Source of the DNA: Clostridiales bacterium
Lineage (GTDB): Bacteria > Bacillota > Clostridia > Christensenellales > Borkfalkiaceae
DNA length: 64,000 nt
NCBI GenBank assembly: GCA_015055655.1
Contig: SVHW01000004.1
Location: forward strand, 43,420-107,419
Direction: 5' to 3'
Under the pieces are notes generated by a model. It was not told the DNA's origin and did no database searches. It worked only from the letters and a program-made list of their open reading frames with translations. The translations under genes were made by a program, and so were the position numbers. Numbering within the stretch: the first letter of the stretch is position 1; the number at the start of each line of letters is the position of its first letter. Of the stretch, positions 30,837 to 39,408 are shown piece by piece.

Positions 30837-30916
30837 CGTTTTTTTACAAAATAAATAGGCATATCCCTACAAAACGGGCAATTTTGTGCAAAGGCTAAAC
30901 ATTACACAACACAGTT

Positions 30917-30994
30917 CGCGCAATTCTCGTGCAAGGTATGGCTTGCCTTGCGCACGGTCACGTTCACGCCTATCGGCGTTCACTTATCTCGTCC
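30917..30994. repeat. Intergenic structured repeat, copy A
   Basis: gcgcaattctcgtgcaaggtatggcttgccttgcgcacggtcacgttcacgcctatcggcgttcacttatctcgtcc; closely matches 31656..31738. Confidence 0.85.
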
Positions 30995-31038
30995 GTATAA
31001 GGGTTTGCACCCATTCCGTTCGATAAATTGGAATTTGT

Positions 31039-31338
31039 TTATTTCTTCGGTTCGGGAAGCTTCTCGTGCATAGCTTCAAACAGTTTTTTCAAAAGCTCTC
31101 TATCCTCGATATCTTCTACAAGAAGCATCTCCTTTGCACCTTCGTATGGCAGTTCTCTCGGTGCGTTTGGCAGCAAAGCAACTGCCGATTTCGTAGGCTT
31201 TACAAGTAAGCGGTTATCGTAAACGCCGCCAACGACCTTGCCGCCATAGTACAGCACATATTCGCCCATCATAGCACGAGCAGACAAGCCGCTACATTGC
31301 TCCAATACGAAATCTAAATATTCTTTACTACTTGCCAT
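31039..31338 (-). CDS. TfoX N-terminal domain protein
   Basis: SARAMMGEYVLYYGGKVVGGVYDNRLLVKPT typical of TfoX_N. Confidence 0.93.
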   Translation of the reverse strand: MASSKEYLDFVLEQCSGLSARAMMGEYVLYYGGKVVGGVYDNRLLVKPTKSAVALLPNAPRELPYEGAKEMLLVEDIEDRELLKKLFEAMHEKLPEPKK

Positions 31339-31524
31339 AGTTCCCTCTCGTCAAATTCTTATTTATCGGTGAGTTTATTATAGCACATAAATCAACAATA
31401 ATCAAGAAATTTCCAATAAATCAATCATTAAACGATACCCGATAAAATTAAACGAAAAGGCGATAAAGCGAACGATTAATATTTTTTGCCACATAACCTA
31501 TTAAAAAACCCTGTTTCAGCAATA

Positions 31525-31571
31525 AAAAAAACCACCTACCCTCTCTGGGTGGTGGTTTTTTTGGTCGAGGC
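31525..31571. repeat. 47-bp direct repeat, copy 1 (terminator plus last nucleotides of tRNA-Pro)
   Basis: AAAAAAACCACCTACCCTCTCTGGGTGGTGGTTTTTTTGGTCGAGGC identical to 31821..31867. Confidence 0.95.
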
Positions 31572-31655
31572 TCTTTCGGGTTTCTGCCTTTTAGGCAGAG
31601 CTTCGCCTATGACGTATCCTTTCGCTCTGCTCTGCTTTATTCAGCTTCATAGGCT

Positions 31656-31738
31656 CGCGCGATTCTCGTGCAAGGTATGGTTTGCCTTGCACTCGGTCAC
31701 GTTCACGCCTACCTATCGGCGTTCACTTATCTCGTCCC
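31656..31738. repeat. Intergenic structured repeat, copy B
   Basis: gcgcgattctcgtgcaaggtatggtttgccttgcactcggtcacgttcacgcctacctatcggcgttcacttatctcgtcc. Confidence 0.85.
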
Positions 31739-31820
31739 TACAAGACGTTATCAACGCCTTGTTTAACGGGCAACTCGTCCCACGATAACACGTTTTTTCT
31801 TCCTACCCGTCGCCAAGGTC

Positions 31821-31867
31821 AAAAAAACCACCTACCCTCTCTGGGTGGTGGTTTTTTTGGTCGAGGC
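31821..31867. repeat. 47-bp direct repeat, copy 2 (native tRNA-Pro terminator and 3' end)
   Basis: Identical to 31525..31571. Confidence 0.95.
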
Positions 31868-31933
31868 GACGGGATTCGAACCCACGACCTTTGCGTCCCG
31901 AACGCAACGCGCTACCAACTGCGCTACGCCTCG
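31858..31933 (-). tRNA. tRNA-Pro (anticodon CGG), CCA encoded
   Basis: CGAGGCGTAGCGCAGTTGGTAGCGCGTTGCGTTCGGGACGCAAAGGTCGTGGGTTCGAATCCCGTCGCCTCGACCA; anticodon loop TTCGGGA. Confidence 0.97.
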
Positions 31934-32129
31934 ATATAAAAATGCGTTCCCTGTGACGAGAAACGCATACATTATAGCAAATATATTTTCAATTGTCAAT
32001 TCTTTTTCAGGGCTAAAAAGAGGGTATTTTCAAAAATTTCATTTCGCCGAATCAATCCACCCTTTTCAATAAAAAAGCAGAGTTTCGTTGCGTACCTACC
32101 CCCTACCTTTTTCTACTATCCATACCTGC

Positions 32130-32981
32130 CTACTTGTTTTTCGCCAAAAAAGCAACCGCCGCGTGCGCCGCCACGTTGCCTTCGCCCACCGCTTTTGCGT
32201 ATTGATACGGCCTACCCGTACAATCACCTGCCGCAAAACAGCCGTCTAAATTCGTCTTGCACTCTCTATCCACGCATACGTGCCCGTTTTCCGTTTGCAC
32301 CCCCGGCACAAGGGCAGAAGGAGAAATCGCGCTCTTTAAGAAGAACACGCCGTCCACGGCAATCTCCTCGTCCTTTAAACGTATCGCCGTCACCTTCTTG
32401 TCGCCGATAATTTCCGTAATCACACCACGCACGGTTTCCACTTTCTCTCCAAACGCCGCCGCCGTTTTATACGTAGGCACAAAATACGCTTTTGCCGCTA
32501 TCCCTGCAAGATACGCCGCCTCGTGTTCGTATTCCTTCGACGCACAAACGATAGCAATCGTTTTATCTTTATATAAAAAACCGTCGCAAGTAGCGCAATA
32601 GCTAACGCCTCGTCCCAAAAATTCCAATTCCCCTTTGGTCGGCTTCAGCGTTTCCACACCCGTCGCCAAAATCACCGTTTTCGCTTCAAAAATCTCCTTA
32701 TCGCAAGCAACGGCGTAATGGCTGCCAAGCGCGTACACGCCCGTCACCACCTTTTCCGTCATCTCTATCCCCATCTCCGCAACGTGCGAAGATAACGCCT
32801 TTGCCAAATCGCCCCCCGTCACAAAAGGCAGCCCAGGATAATTACGGACAAGTTCCGCCTTACGGATTTTTTCCGACAGTTCCTTTTTCCCAAACCAAAT
32901 AAACGTTTTATTCAACGCCTGTAACGTCACCGCCGCAGACACCCCTGCCGCGCCGCCGCCTATAATCGCCACGTCGTACAT
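32130..32981 (-). CDS. FAD-dependent thioredoxin reductase-like oxidoreductase with atypical NAD(P)-binding region
   Basis: VAIIGGGAAGVSAAV, YCATCDG redox CxxC, GCFAAGDCTGRPYQYAKAVGEGNVAA; no GGGxSA or HRRxxxR motif. Confidence 0.85.
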   Translation of the reverse strand: MYDVAIIGGGAAGVSAAVTLQALNKTFIWFGKKELSEKIRKAELVRNYPGLPFVTGGDLAKALSSHVAEMGIEMTEKVVTGVYALGSHYAVACDKEIFEAKTVILATGVETLKPTKGELEFLGRGVSYCATCDGFLYKDKTIAIVCASKEYEHEAAYLAGIAAKAYFVPTYKTAAAFGEKVETVRGVITEIIGDKKVTAIRLKDEEIAVDGVFFLKSAISPSALVPGVQTENGHVCVDRECKTNLDGCFAAGDCTGRPYQYAKAVGEGNVAAHAAVAFLAKNK

Positions 32982-32999
32982 TTCCTTCCCCTTTTTGTC

Positions 33000-33629
33000 T
33001 TATAAATAGCTTTCTACAATTTGATAACGGATAGTATCCAATCCCTCGCCAGCCACGGAAAGGCAATACGTTTCCCCTTGTATTTCTATCCATTTCGTTG
33101 CCGTATGATACATCTTCGTATCTATTTGCTTAGGCAAAAACGCGCCTTGTCCATACTCTTTAAAAATACTCTCTTTTTGCGTCCACCTTTCCAATAAAAA
33201 CGGCAATCGTTGTTCTTCTCGCAGCAACGCAAACGCTTTCTTCTCATCGTCCGTCAAATATTTTTCACGGGCGCGTAACAACTTATCCCGCTTCCTTTCC
33301 ACGTCCACGCCAACCGTCTTCGAAGACACGGCCACCGCCACTACGTTTCCGCCGTGCGATAAGGAAAAACAACATCCTTCCGCCGTCCATTTTCCACCAT
33401 CCCGTTTTTCGAACGTTTTCGGTGCGTTCTCTTTTCCAAACGTATCACGTAAAGCGTATTCCAATAATTTCCAAACGCAATACTTCTCTCGTCGCGTCTT
33501 CTCGCTTTTGCACGCCGCAATCTCGTCATTGCGCGCAGCGCATTGCACGGGAAACGTCTCCACCGCCGTAGGGATAACGCCCACGTACACGTCGATAAAC
33601 GGCAATTGCGTAAATAACGTTTTTTCCAT
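33000..33629 (-). CDS. 4'-phosphopantetheinyl transferase (Sfp-like)
   Basis: FSLSHGGNVVAVAVSSKTVGVDVERKRD, RWTQKESIFKEYGQG. Confidence 0.9.
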   Translation of the reverse strand: MEKTLFTQLPFIDVYVGVIPTAVETFPVQCAARNDEIAACKSEKTRREKYCVWKLLEYALRDTFGKENAPKTFEKRDGGKWTAEGCCFSLSHGGNVVAVAVSSKTVGVDVERKRDKLLRAREKYLTDDEKKAFALLREEQRLPFLLERWTQKESIFKEYGQGAFLPKQIDTKMYHTATKWIEIQGETYCLSVAGEGLDTIRYQIVESYL

Positions 33630-33704
33630 TGTAAACGCCCCCCTAAACGATGTTTCTTTACCGACTTATTATAACATATCCTCTATGTGATTTCAAGCCT
33701 TTTA

Positions 33705-33745
33705 TCAAAAAAACACCGCAGCTGCCGTTTGGCAACCGCGGTGTA
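33705..33745 (-). terminator. Terminator of glyA
   Basis: Minus strand ACACCGCGGTTGCCAAACGGCAGCTGCGGTGTTTTTTT. Confidence 0.85.
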
Positions 33746-33757
33746 ATCGCGCCGTAG

Positions 33758-35008
33758 TTATTGAATATCGTTTGCGTATACGGGGAACTTTTCGCAAAGC
33801 GCTTTCACTTCCGCCGTTACTTCTTCAAAGCAAGCTTCCTTTTCTTTGATGACACGCGCAACGAGTTGCGCAACCTTACGGCACTCCGCTTCCTTAAATC
33901 CGCGGGAGGTAACCGCAGGCGTACCGATACGAAGACCGCTGGTAATAAACGGCGACGTCGTTTCGAAAGGAATCGTGTTCTTGTTTGCCGTGATATGCAC
34001 TTCGTCGAGCATCTTTTCAAGTTCCTTACCCGTAACGCCCGTTTCACGAAGGTCTAAAAGCATCAAATGGTTATCCGTGCCGCCCGACACCAAACGTACG
34101 CCGTTCTTTTGGAACTCGTCCGCCATAGCCGCTGCGTTTTTCACGATTTGCGCTTGGTATGCCTTAAATTCCTCCGAAAGAGCTTCTTTGAAAGCCACCG
34201 CCTTTGCCGCGATAACGTGCATCAAAGGCCCGCCTTGGTTTCCGGGGAATACCGATTTGTCAATTTGTTTTGCATACGCTTCTTTGCACATAATAACACC
34301 GCCGCGAGGCCCACGAAGCGTTTTGTGCGTCGTCGTAGTAACGAAATCCGCGTAAGGCACGGGGGAAGGATGTTGTCCTGCCACGACAAGCCCTGCAATA
34401 TGCGCGATGTCCACCATCATGTACGCGCCCACTTTATCACAAATTTCTCTAATACGCTTAAAATCAAGTACGCGAGGATACGCGCTTGCGCCGGACACGA
34501 TAAGCTTGGGTTGGCACTCGATAGCAATTTTTTCCATTTCGTCGTAATCAATCGTTTCCGTTTCAGGAGAAACGCCGTACGCAACGAAATTGAAATAGCT
34601 GCCCGACATATTCACAGGCGAACCGTGCGTCAAATGTCCACCGTGAGAAAGGTTCATACCCATAACGGTATCGCCGGGTTTAAGCATAGCGAAATACACC
34701 GCCATATTTGCTTGCGCGCCGCTGTGCGGTTGTACGTTGCAATGGTCGCAACCAAACAATTCCTTCAAACGTTCTCTTGCGAGGTTTTCCACAACGTCTA
34801 CGTATTGGCAACCGCCGTAATAACGTTTCCCAGGCAAACCTTCCGCATATTTGTTGGTAAGATGCGAACCCATCGCCGCCATAACGGCAGGCGAAACCAT
34901 ATTTTCGCTGGCAATCAGCTCGATATTATCGCGTTGACGGCAAAGTTCGTCGTTCATCGCCGCATACACTTCGGGGTCAGCACTTTGAATCAAAGACATA
35001 TCAATCAT
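33758..35008 (-). CDS. glyA: Serine hydroxymethyltransferase
   Basis: [54 protein letters not shown]. Confidence 0.98.
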   Translation of the reverse strand: MIDMSLIQSADPEVYAAMNDELCRQRDNIELIASENMVSPAVMAAMGSHLTNKYAEGLPGKRYYGGCQYVDVVENLARERLKELFGCDHCNVQPHSGAQANMAVYFAMLKPGDTVMGMNLSHGGHLTHGSPVNMSGSYFNFVAYGVSPETETIDYDEMEKIAIECQPKLIVSGASAYPRVLDFKRIREICDKVGAYMMVDIAHIAGLVVAGQHPSPVPYADFVTTTTHKTLRGPRGGVIMCKEAYAKQIDKSVFPGNQGGPLMHVIAAKAVAFKEALSEEFKAYQAQIVKNAAAMADEFQKNGVRLVSGGTDNHLMLLDLRETGVTGKELEKMLDEVHITANKNTIPFETTSPFITSGLRIGTPAVTSRGFKEAECRKVAQLVARVIKEKEACFEEVTAEVKALCEKFPVYANDIQ

Positions 35009-35053
35009 AATCGTTCCTCTTCTTAAAAGTAAGATTTTATTTATTGTAAAAAT

Positions 35054-35083
35054 ATTATATCACATTATATTGTATACTGTCAA
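35054..35083 (-). promoter_or_regulatory. Sigma-A-type promoter of glyA
   Basis: TTGACA (35083..35078), 18-nt spacer, TATAAT (35059..35054). Confidence 0.75.
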
Positions 35084-35149
35084 ACGAATAACGGAAATTT
35101 ATCTTCATAATACGGCATTTTTCATAAAAAGCGCGTTTTTTCTTGCAAA

Positions 35150-36424
35150 TTACTGCCCTTCCTCACCCGTCAACATCTGTTGTTGCCAAATCGGTTTTTT
35201 ATCGCGCAAGCGGCGCAAGGTAAAGAACACGACAATCGCCGCCAACGGGAATATCGCCCCCACGAGCAACCCTGCGCGCATCCCCAATTGTTCCGCCGTC
35301 ATCCCCCATTGCATAGCCAAATCAATAAAATAGCCGCTTTGCGCCACCGAATCGGTAACCACGCCGACAAGTTGCGGTGCAATCGACGCGCCCAAATCCC
35401 CACCGGCCGCCATCAACGCATACACGAGTACGCCACCGTTTGGAAATCTGTCGGAAGCGATAACAAGGCTTCCGGGCCACATCATCGACACGAAAAAGCC
35501 CGTTGCGCCGCAGGCAACCAACCCGATGACAGGCACGGGTACGAAAATGGCAACGAAGTAACACAAACACGCGCCCACCGCGCCCCACGACAAAATCTTG
35601 CCGATATTTTTGCCAAACTTCGCGTATAAAGTACGTCCTATTGCCAGCGCCAATCCAAATAACGCAACGCCGCAAATATCCCCCCAAACCTTAGGGATAT
35701 TCAACGCCTTTTCCAAATAACTGGAACTCCATTGCGACATCACCACTTCGCTTGCGCCGCCAAGGAAAATCGCCAACACACACAGCCACAGCCCACCGTT
35801 TTTAAAGAAAGCGATTGCCCCCGACGTTTTTTCAGGAGTTTGCATTTTCGGCACGTCCGCGCCGACGAACGCCACCGATGCCACGACGGGAATCACAGCA
35901 AACAAAACGGCAAGCCATTGCCAATTCTCGTTTCCAAACACCCGTAAAAAGAGGGTGGATACAATCACGACGCCCACCGTGCCCCACGCATAAACCGCGT
36001 GCAGCTTACTCATTTCCCTATCGGGATTTTCCGACGGAATCGCCGCGATAACGGGGCTAATCAACACTTCGGCAAGCCCGCTGGACGCTGAAAAAATCAC
36101 CGTACCGATAACCAACCCCAAATACACGGCGTTAGGGAACATCACAGGCGCAAGCGCGAAAACGACCAACCCCACCGCCGCAATCATCGGCGTAGCCTTA
36201 ACCGTCAACGGAATATTAAACTTGTGCGAGAAAAAGGAAAACACCAAATCCACGCCCAACTGCGTACAAAAATTGATAAGCACCAGCGTGCCGAGCAAGG
36301 AATAAGAAATCCCGTATAAAGAACGAAAGGTTAAAAACAGCAACGGCGAAAGCATCGCCACCACCGACATTGTCGTATTCGTCATATAGCAGGAAAACTT
36401 CACTCTGCGATACGTTTTATCCAT
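35150..36424 (-). CDS. MFS transporter
   Basis: 12-TM-like hydrophobic profile; SLLGTLVLINFCTQLGVDLVFSFFSHKF; ...GASEVVMSQWSSSYLE. Confidence 0.85.
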   Translation of the reverse strand: MDKTYRRVKFSCYMTNTTMSVVAMLSPLLFLTFRSLYGISYSLLGTLVLINFCTQLGVDLVFSFFSHKFNIPLTVKATPMIAAVGLVVFALAPVMFPNAVYLGLVIGTVIFSASSGLAEVLISPVIAAIPSENPDREMSKLHAVYAWGTVGVVIVSTLFLRVFGNENWQWLAVLFAVIPVVASVAFVGADVPKMQTPEKTSGAIAFFKNGGLWLCVLAIFLGGASEVVMSQWSSSYLEKALNIPKVWGDICGVALFGLALAIGRTLYAKFGKNIGKILSWGAVGACLCYFVAIFVPVPVIGLVACGATGFFVSMMWPGSLVIASDRFPNGGVLVYALMAAGGDLGASIAPQLVGVVTDSVAQSGYFIDLAMQWGMTAEQLGMRAGLLVGAIFPLAAIVVFFTLRRLRDKKPIWQQQMLTGEEGQ

Positions 36425-36540
36425 ACCGTCACCTCAATGGAAAACCCAAAACGAATTTCACGTACATTATAGCAAAGCCCCACGGAAAAAGCAACGTTTT
36501 ACCACGCGTTTTTCGAAGAAAAAACGTAAAAAAAATCATT

Positions 36541-36570
36541 AAAAAAACGCCCCGTAAAAGAGCGTTTTTC
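36541..36570 (-). terminator. Terminator downstream of glgB
   Basis: AAAAAAACGCcccgtaaaagaGCGTTTTT stem-loop between glgB and the MFS gene. Confidence 0.6.
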
Positions 36571-36592
36571 CTTACTTTATCAAGCGCTTTTT

Positions 36593-38590
36593 TTATTGTT
36601 TTTTCAATACGATAGCGCAGCGGTTGGGAAGATAACATTGGAAACCAATCCACTTGTCGGGCGTTTCCTTCGCCTCGTACACCGCCGCGTTATCCACGCG
36701 CGAATATCCCCCGAATTCCCCGTCGTCGGAGGAGAGAACGACGCGATATTTCCCCACCTTGCCCACAGGCACGAAATACCCGTCAAACGATTTCGTCGGG
36801 TGGAAATTGAAGATAAACACCGTATCCCCTTTCGTATAAATAATAATTTTATCCGCCTCGTGCATCCACCGATTTTCCGCTTTCAAAGAAAGAATATCCT
36901 CTTCCTTTAATAGCTTTATCATTGCTTTATCAAAATCATTGAGCTCTCTGTATCGCAAACAATCGTTATCCACCAAACTCCATTGTCTACGGCAATAATG
37001 GTGACTCCAACCGTTGCCTTCTCGGGGGAAATCAATCCACTCGGGATGTCCAAACTCATTCCCCATAAAATTAAGATAACCTTCGCCCGCCAAAGACGCG
37101 GTGATAAGACGTATCATCTTATGCAGAGCAATGCCCCTGTCCACGACGAGATTGCCGCCAAACTTATTCATCCCCGTATACATTTCCGCGTCGCAAAGAC
37201 GGAACATAATCGTCTTGTCGCCAACCAACGCTTGGTCGTGCGATTCGCTGTACCCGATATTTTTCTCTTGCACGCGGCGGGCGGTAAGCTCGTACCACAG
37301 TTTTGCCATATCCCAAGTATCGTCGCTGTATTCTTTAATATATTTAATCCACAAATCAGGCACGCCCATAGACAAGCGGTAATCGAACCCAATCCCCCCG
37401 TCTTTAATGGGAATACACATCCCGGGCATCCCCGACATATCCTCCGCTATCGTAATCGCGTTGGGATTGATTTCGTGAATCAATTCGTTGGCGAGTTGCA
37501 AATACGTCACCGCTTCCGTATCCGTATTCAAGGAGAAATACATACCGTAATTCGTAAACGCGCTCCCCAACCCGTGGTCGTGATAGAGCATACTCGTCAC
37601 GCCGTCGAAACGGAACCCGTCAAAATGGAATACTTCCATCCAATATTTAAGATTGGATAGCAAGAAATGTAACACTTCGTTTTTGCCGTAGTTAAACAGT
37701 TTCGTACCCCAAGCGCTGTGTTCGCCCTTGCCCCCCTCGTGGAAGAATTGATACGTCGTGCCGTCAAACTCGTTCAGCCCCTCGTTCGTATTCTTAACCG
37801 CGTGCGAATGCACGACGTCAAGCAATACGGCAATCCCCAATTCGTGCGCGGTGTTGATAAGCTCTTTCAAATCGTAACTCGTCCCAAAGCGGGAAGACGG
37901 CGCAAAAAAGTTGGACACCTGATATCCAAACGAGCCGTAGTACGGGTGTTCCATAATCGCCATAATTTGTATCGTGTTATAACCGAGTTCTTTAATTCTC
38001 GGCAGAATATTTTGGGTAAATTCTTTATACGAGCCAATGTCGCACTTTTCCTGCGCCATACCGATATGACACTCGTAAATAAACGGGGTTTTTTCAGGCG
38101 CAAAAAGTTGGTCCGTCCAAGGGAACGGAGCGAACGTATCTTCCACTTCAGCGCACCATAAATACGTTTGCTTATCCTGCACCACACGCGTCGCATAGGT
38201 AGGGATACGGCGGAGCATTTTTCCGTCTTTCCAAACGATAGCCTGCACCTTTTGTCCCGTTTTCAGCGCGTCCCTGCCCTGTATAAACGTTTCAAAAACG
38301 CCGTTTTCCAGCTTAGTCATCGGGCAGTTTTGCGTATCCCAGCCGTTAAAATCGCCCGTAAAAAACATTGCGTCAGCGGCAGGCGCCCACTCTCTATACA
38401 CCCAGCCGTTTCCTTCGCGGCGAATTCCAAAATAGTTATGCCCGTTGGCAAAATTCTTTATTTTTCTGCCGTTGCCAAGCAATTCTTTTTTCTTTGCACG
38501 AAAGAGCTCCGCGCGCAAATTCAAATCGTTTGCGTACGGAGATAACGTAGGGTCGATTTCTAAAATTTTATTTTTTATACGTTTGCCCAT
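36593..38590 (-). CDS. glgB: 1,4-alpha-glucan branching enzyme (GH13)
   Basis: YREWAPAADAMFFTGDFNGWD, VLLDVVHSHAVKNTNEGLN, FRFDGVTSMLYHDHG, IAEDMSGMPG, GNEFGHPEWIDFPREGN. Confidence 0.95.
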   Translation of the reverse strand: MGKRIKNKILEIDPTLSPYANDLNLRAELFRAKKKELLGNGRKIKNFANGHNYFGIRREGNGWVYREWAPAADAMFFTGDFNGWDTQNCPMTKLENGVFETFIQGRDALKTGQKVQAIVWKDGKMLRRIPTYATRVVQDKQTYLWCAEVEDTFAPFPWTDQLFAPEKTPFIYECHIGMAQEKCDIGSYKEFTQNILPRIKELGYNTIQIMAIMEHPYYGSFGYQVSNFFAPSSRFGTSYDLKELINTAHELGIAVLLDVVHSHAVKNTNEGLNEFDGTTYQFFHEGGKGEHSAWGTKLFNYGKNEVLHFLLSNLKYWMEVFHFDGFRFDGVTSMLYHDHGLGSAFTNYGMYFSLNTDTEAVTYLQLANELIHEINPNAITIAEDMSGMPGMCIPIKDGGIGFDYRLSMGVPDLWIKYIKEYSDDTWDMAKLWYELTARRVQEKNIGYSESHDQALVGDKTIMFRLCDAEMYTGMNKFGGNLVVDRGIALHKMIRLITASLAGEGYLNFMGNEFGHPEWIDFPREGNGWSHHYCRRQWSLVDNDCLRYRELNDFDKAMIKLLKEEDILSLKAENRWMHEADKIIIYTKGDTVFIFNFHPTKSFDGYFVPVGKVGKYRVVLSSDDGEFGGYSRVDNAAVYEAKETPDKWIGFQCYLPNRCAIVLKKQ

Positions 38591-38613
38591 AATCCGCCTC
38601 CGTTTCTATCGAC

Positions 38614-38643
38614 ATTATAACACATACCGGCAAATAATGTCAA
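38614..38643 (-). promoter_or_regulatory. Sigma-A-type promoter of glgB
   Basis: TTGACA (38643..38638), 18-nt spacer, TATAAT (38619..38614). Confidence 0.75.
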
Positions 38644-38742
38644 TAGCGCTTTGAAATTTCTTCTTCGAAGAATTAAAAAACGTACGAAAATAGTTTGGTC
38701 GTTTATCGAATATTCTAAACGGACGGTGCATATAATAGTTTT

Positions 38743-39204
38743 ATGAAAAAAGCAAAATCTTACATCTTTTCTATTTTACTTGCCGTCACCGTCGGTGGCT
38801 TATCAGCGTTATCCATCGCCAATACGATGAATATCTTTGATACGATTACCCCTCCGCCCCTGTCGCCACCCGGCTGGCTGTTCCCCGTTGTCTGGGCGGT
38901 ATTATTTATCTTAATGGGCATTAGCGCGGCAATCGTTTTTACAAGCAATTCCACAAAAAAAGACGACGCGCTTTTTATCTACGCCGTCAGCCTCGTCCTC
39001 AATTTTTCGTGGAGCATATTTTTCTTTAATATGCAATCTTTTATCGTATCCTTTATTATTCTCGTTGCGCTTTGGCTGTCAATTATCGCCACCATTATCT
39101 ATTATTATAAAATCCATAAACTAGCCGCGTGGTTGCAAATCCCTTACCTGCTTTGGGTAACGTTTGCAGGGTATTTAAATCTTGCCATTGCGCTATTAAA
39201 TTAA
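38743..39204 (+). CDS. TspO/MBR family protein
   Basis: PPPLSPPGWLFPVVWAVLFILMGISAAIV, LVLNFSWSIFFFNMQSF. Confidence 0.95.
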   Translation: MKKAKSYIFSILLAVTVGGLSALSIANTMNIFDTITPPPLSPPGWLFPVVWAVLFILMGISAAIVFTSNSTKKDDALFIYAVSLVLNFSWSIFFFNMQSFIVSFIILVALWLSIIATIIYYYKIHKLAAWLQIPYLLWVTFAGYLNLAIALLN

Positions 39205-39307
39205 CCCCGTAATGCAATATGCGTTAACGGTAGTCCACCCGTCGTCAGGCGTATATACCATTATAGAATGCCCTACGCCACTTCCCTACGTACGAATTTT
39301 TAATTTT

Positions 39308-39340
39308 AAAAAAGCTGTATCGCAATGATACAGCTTTTTT
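39308..39340. terminator. Bidirectional terminator between convergent tspO and alpha-galactosidase genes
   Basis: AAAAAAGCTGTATC gcaat GATACAGCTTTTTT perfect 14-bp inverted repeat. Confidence 0.9.
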
Positions 39341-39408
39341 ATCCGCGTAAAACAATTTTGCTTTTTATGGAAACTTACCCCTCGCGCAATAAGACGTCCA
39401 AATATTGA

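Noticed and set aside
31682-31939. ORF encoding ...GDGIRTHDLCVPNATRYQLRYASI
   Set aside because: Classic spurious ORF: it is the antisense reading of tRNA-Pro and its terminator.
34067-35026. 319-aa plus-strand ORF opposite glyA
   Set aside because: Shadow ORF, His/Arg-rich low-quality translation, no RBS or family motif, fully antisense to a clear glyA.
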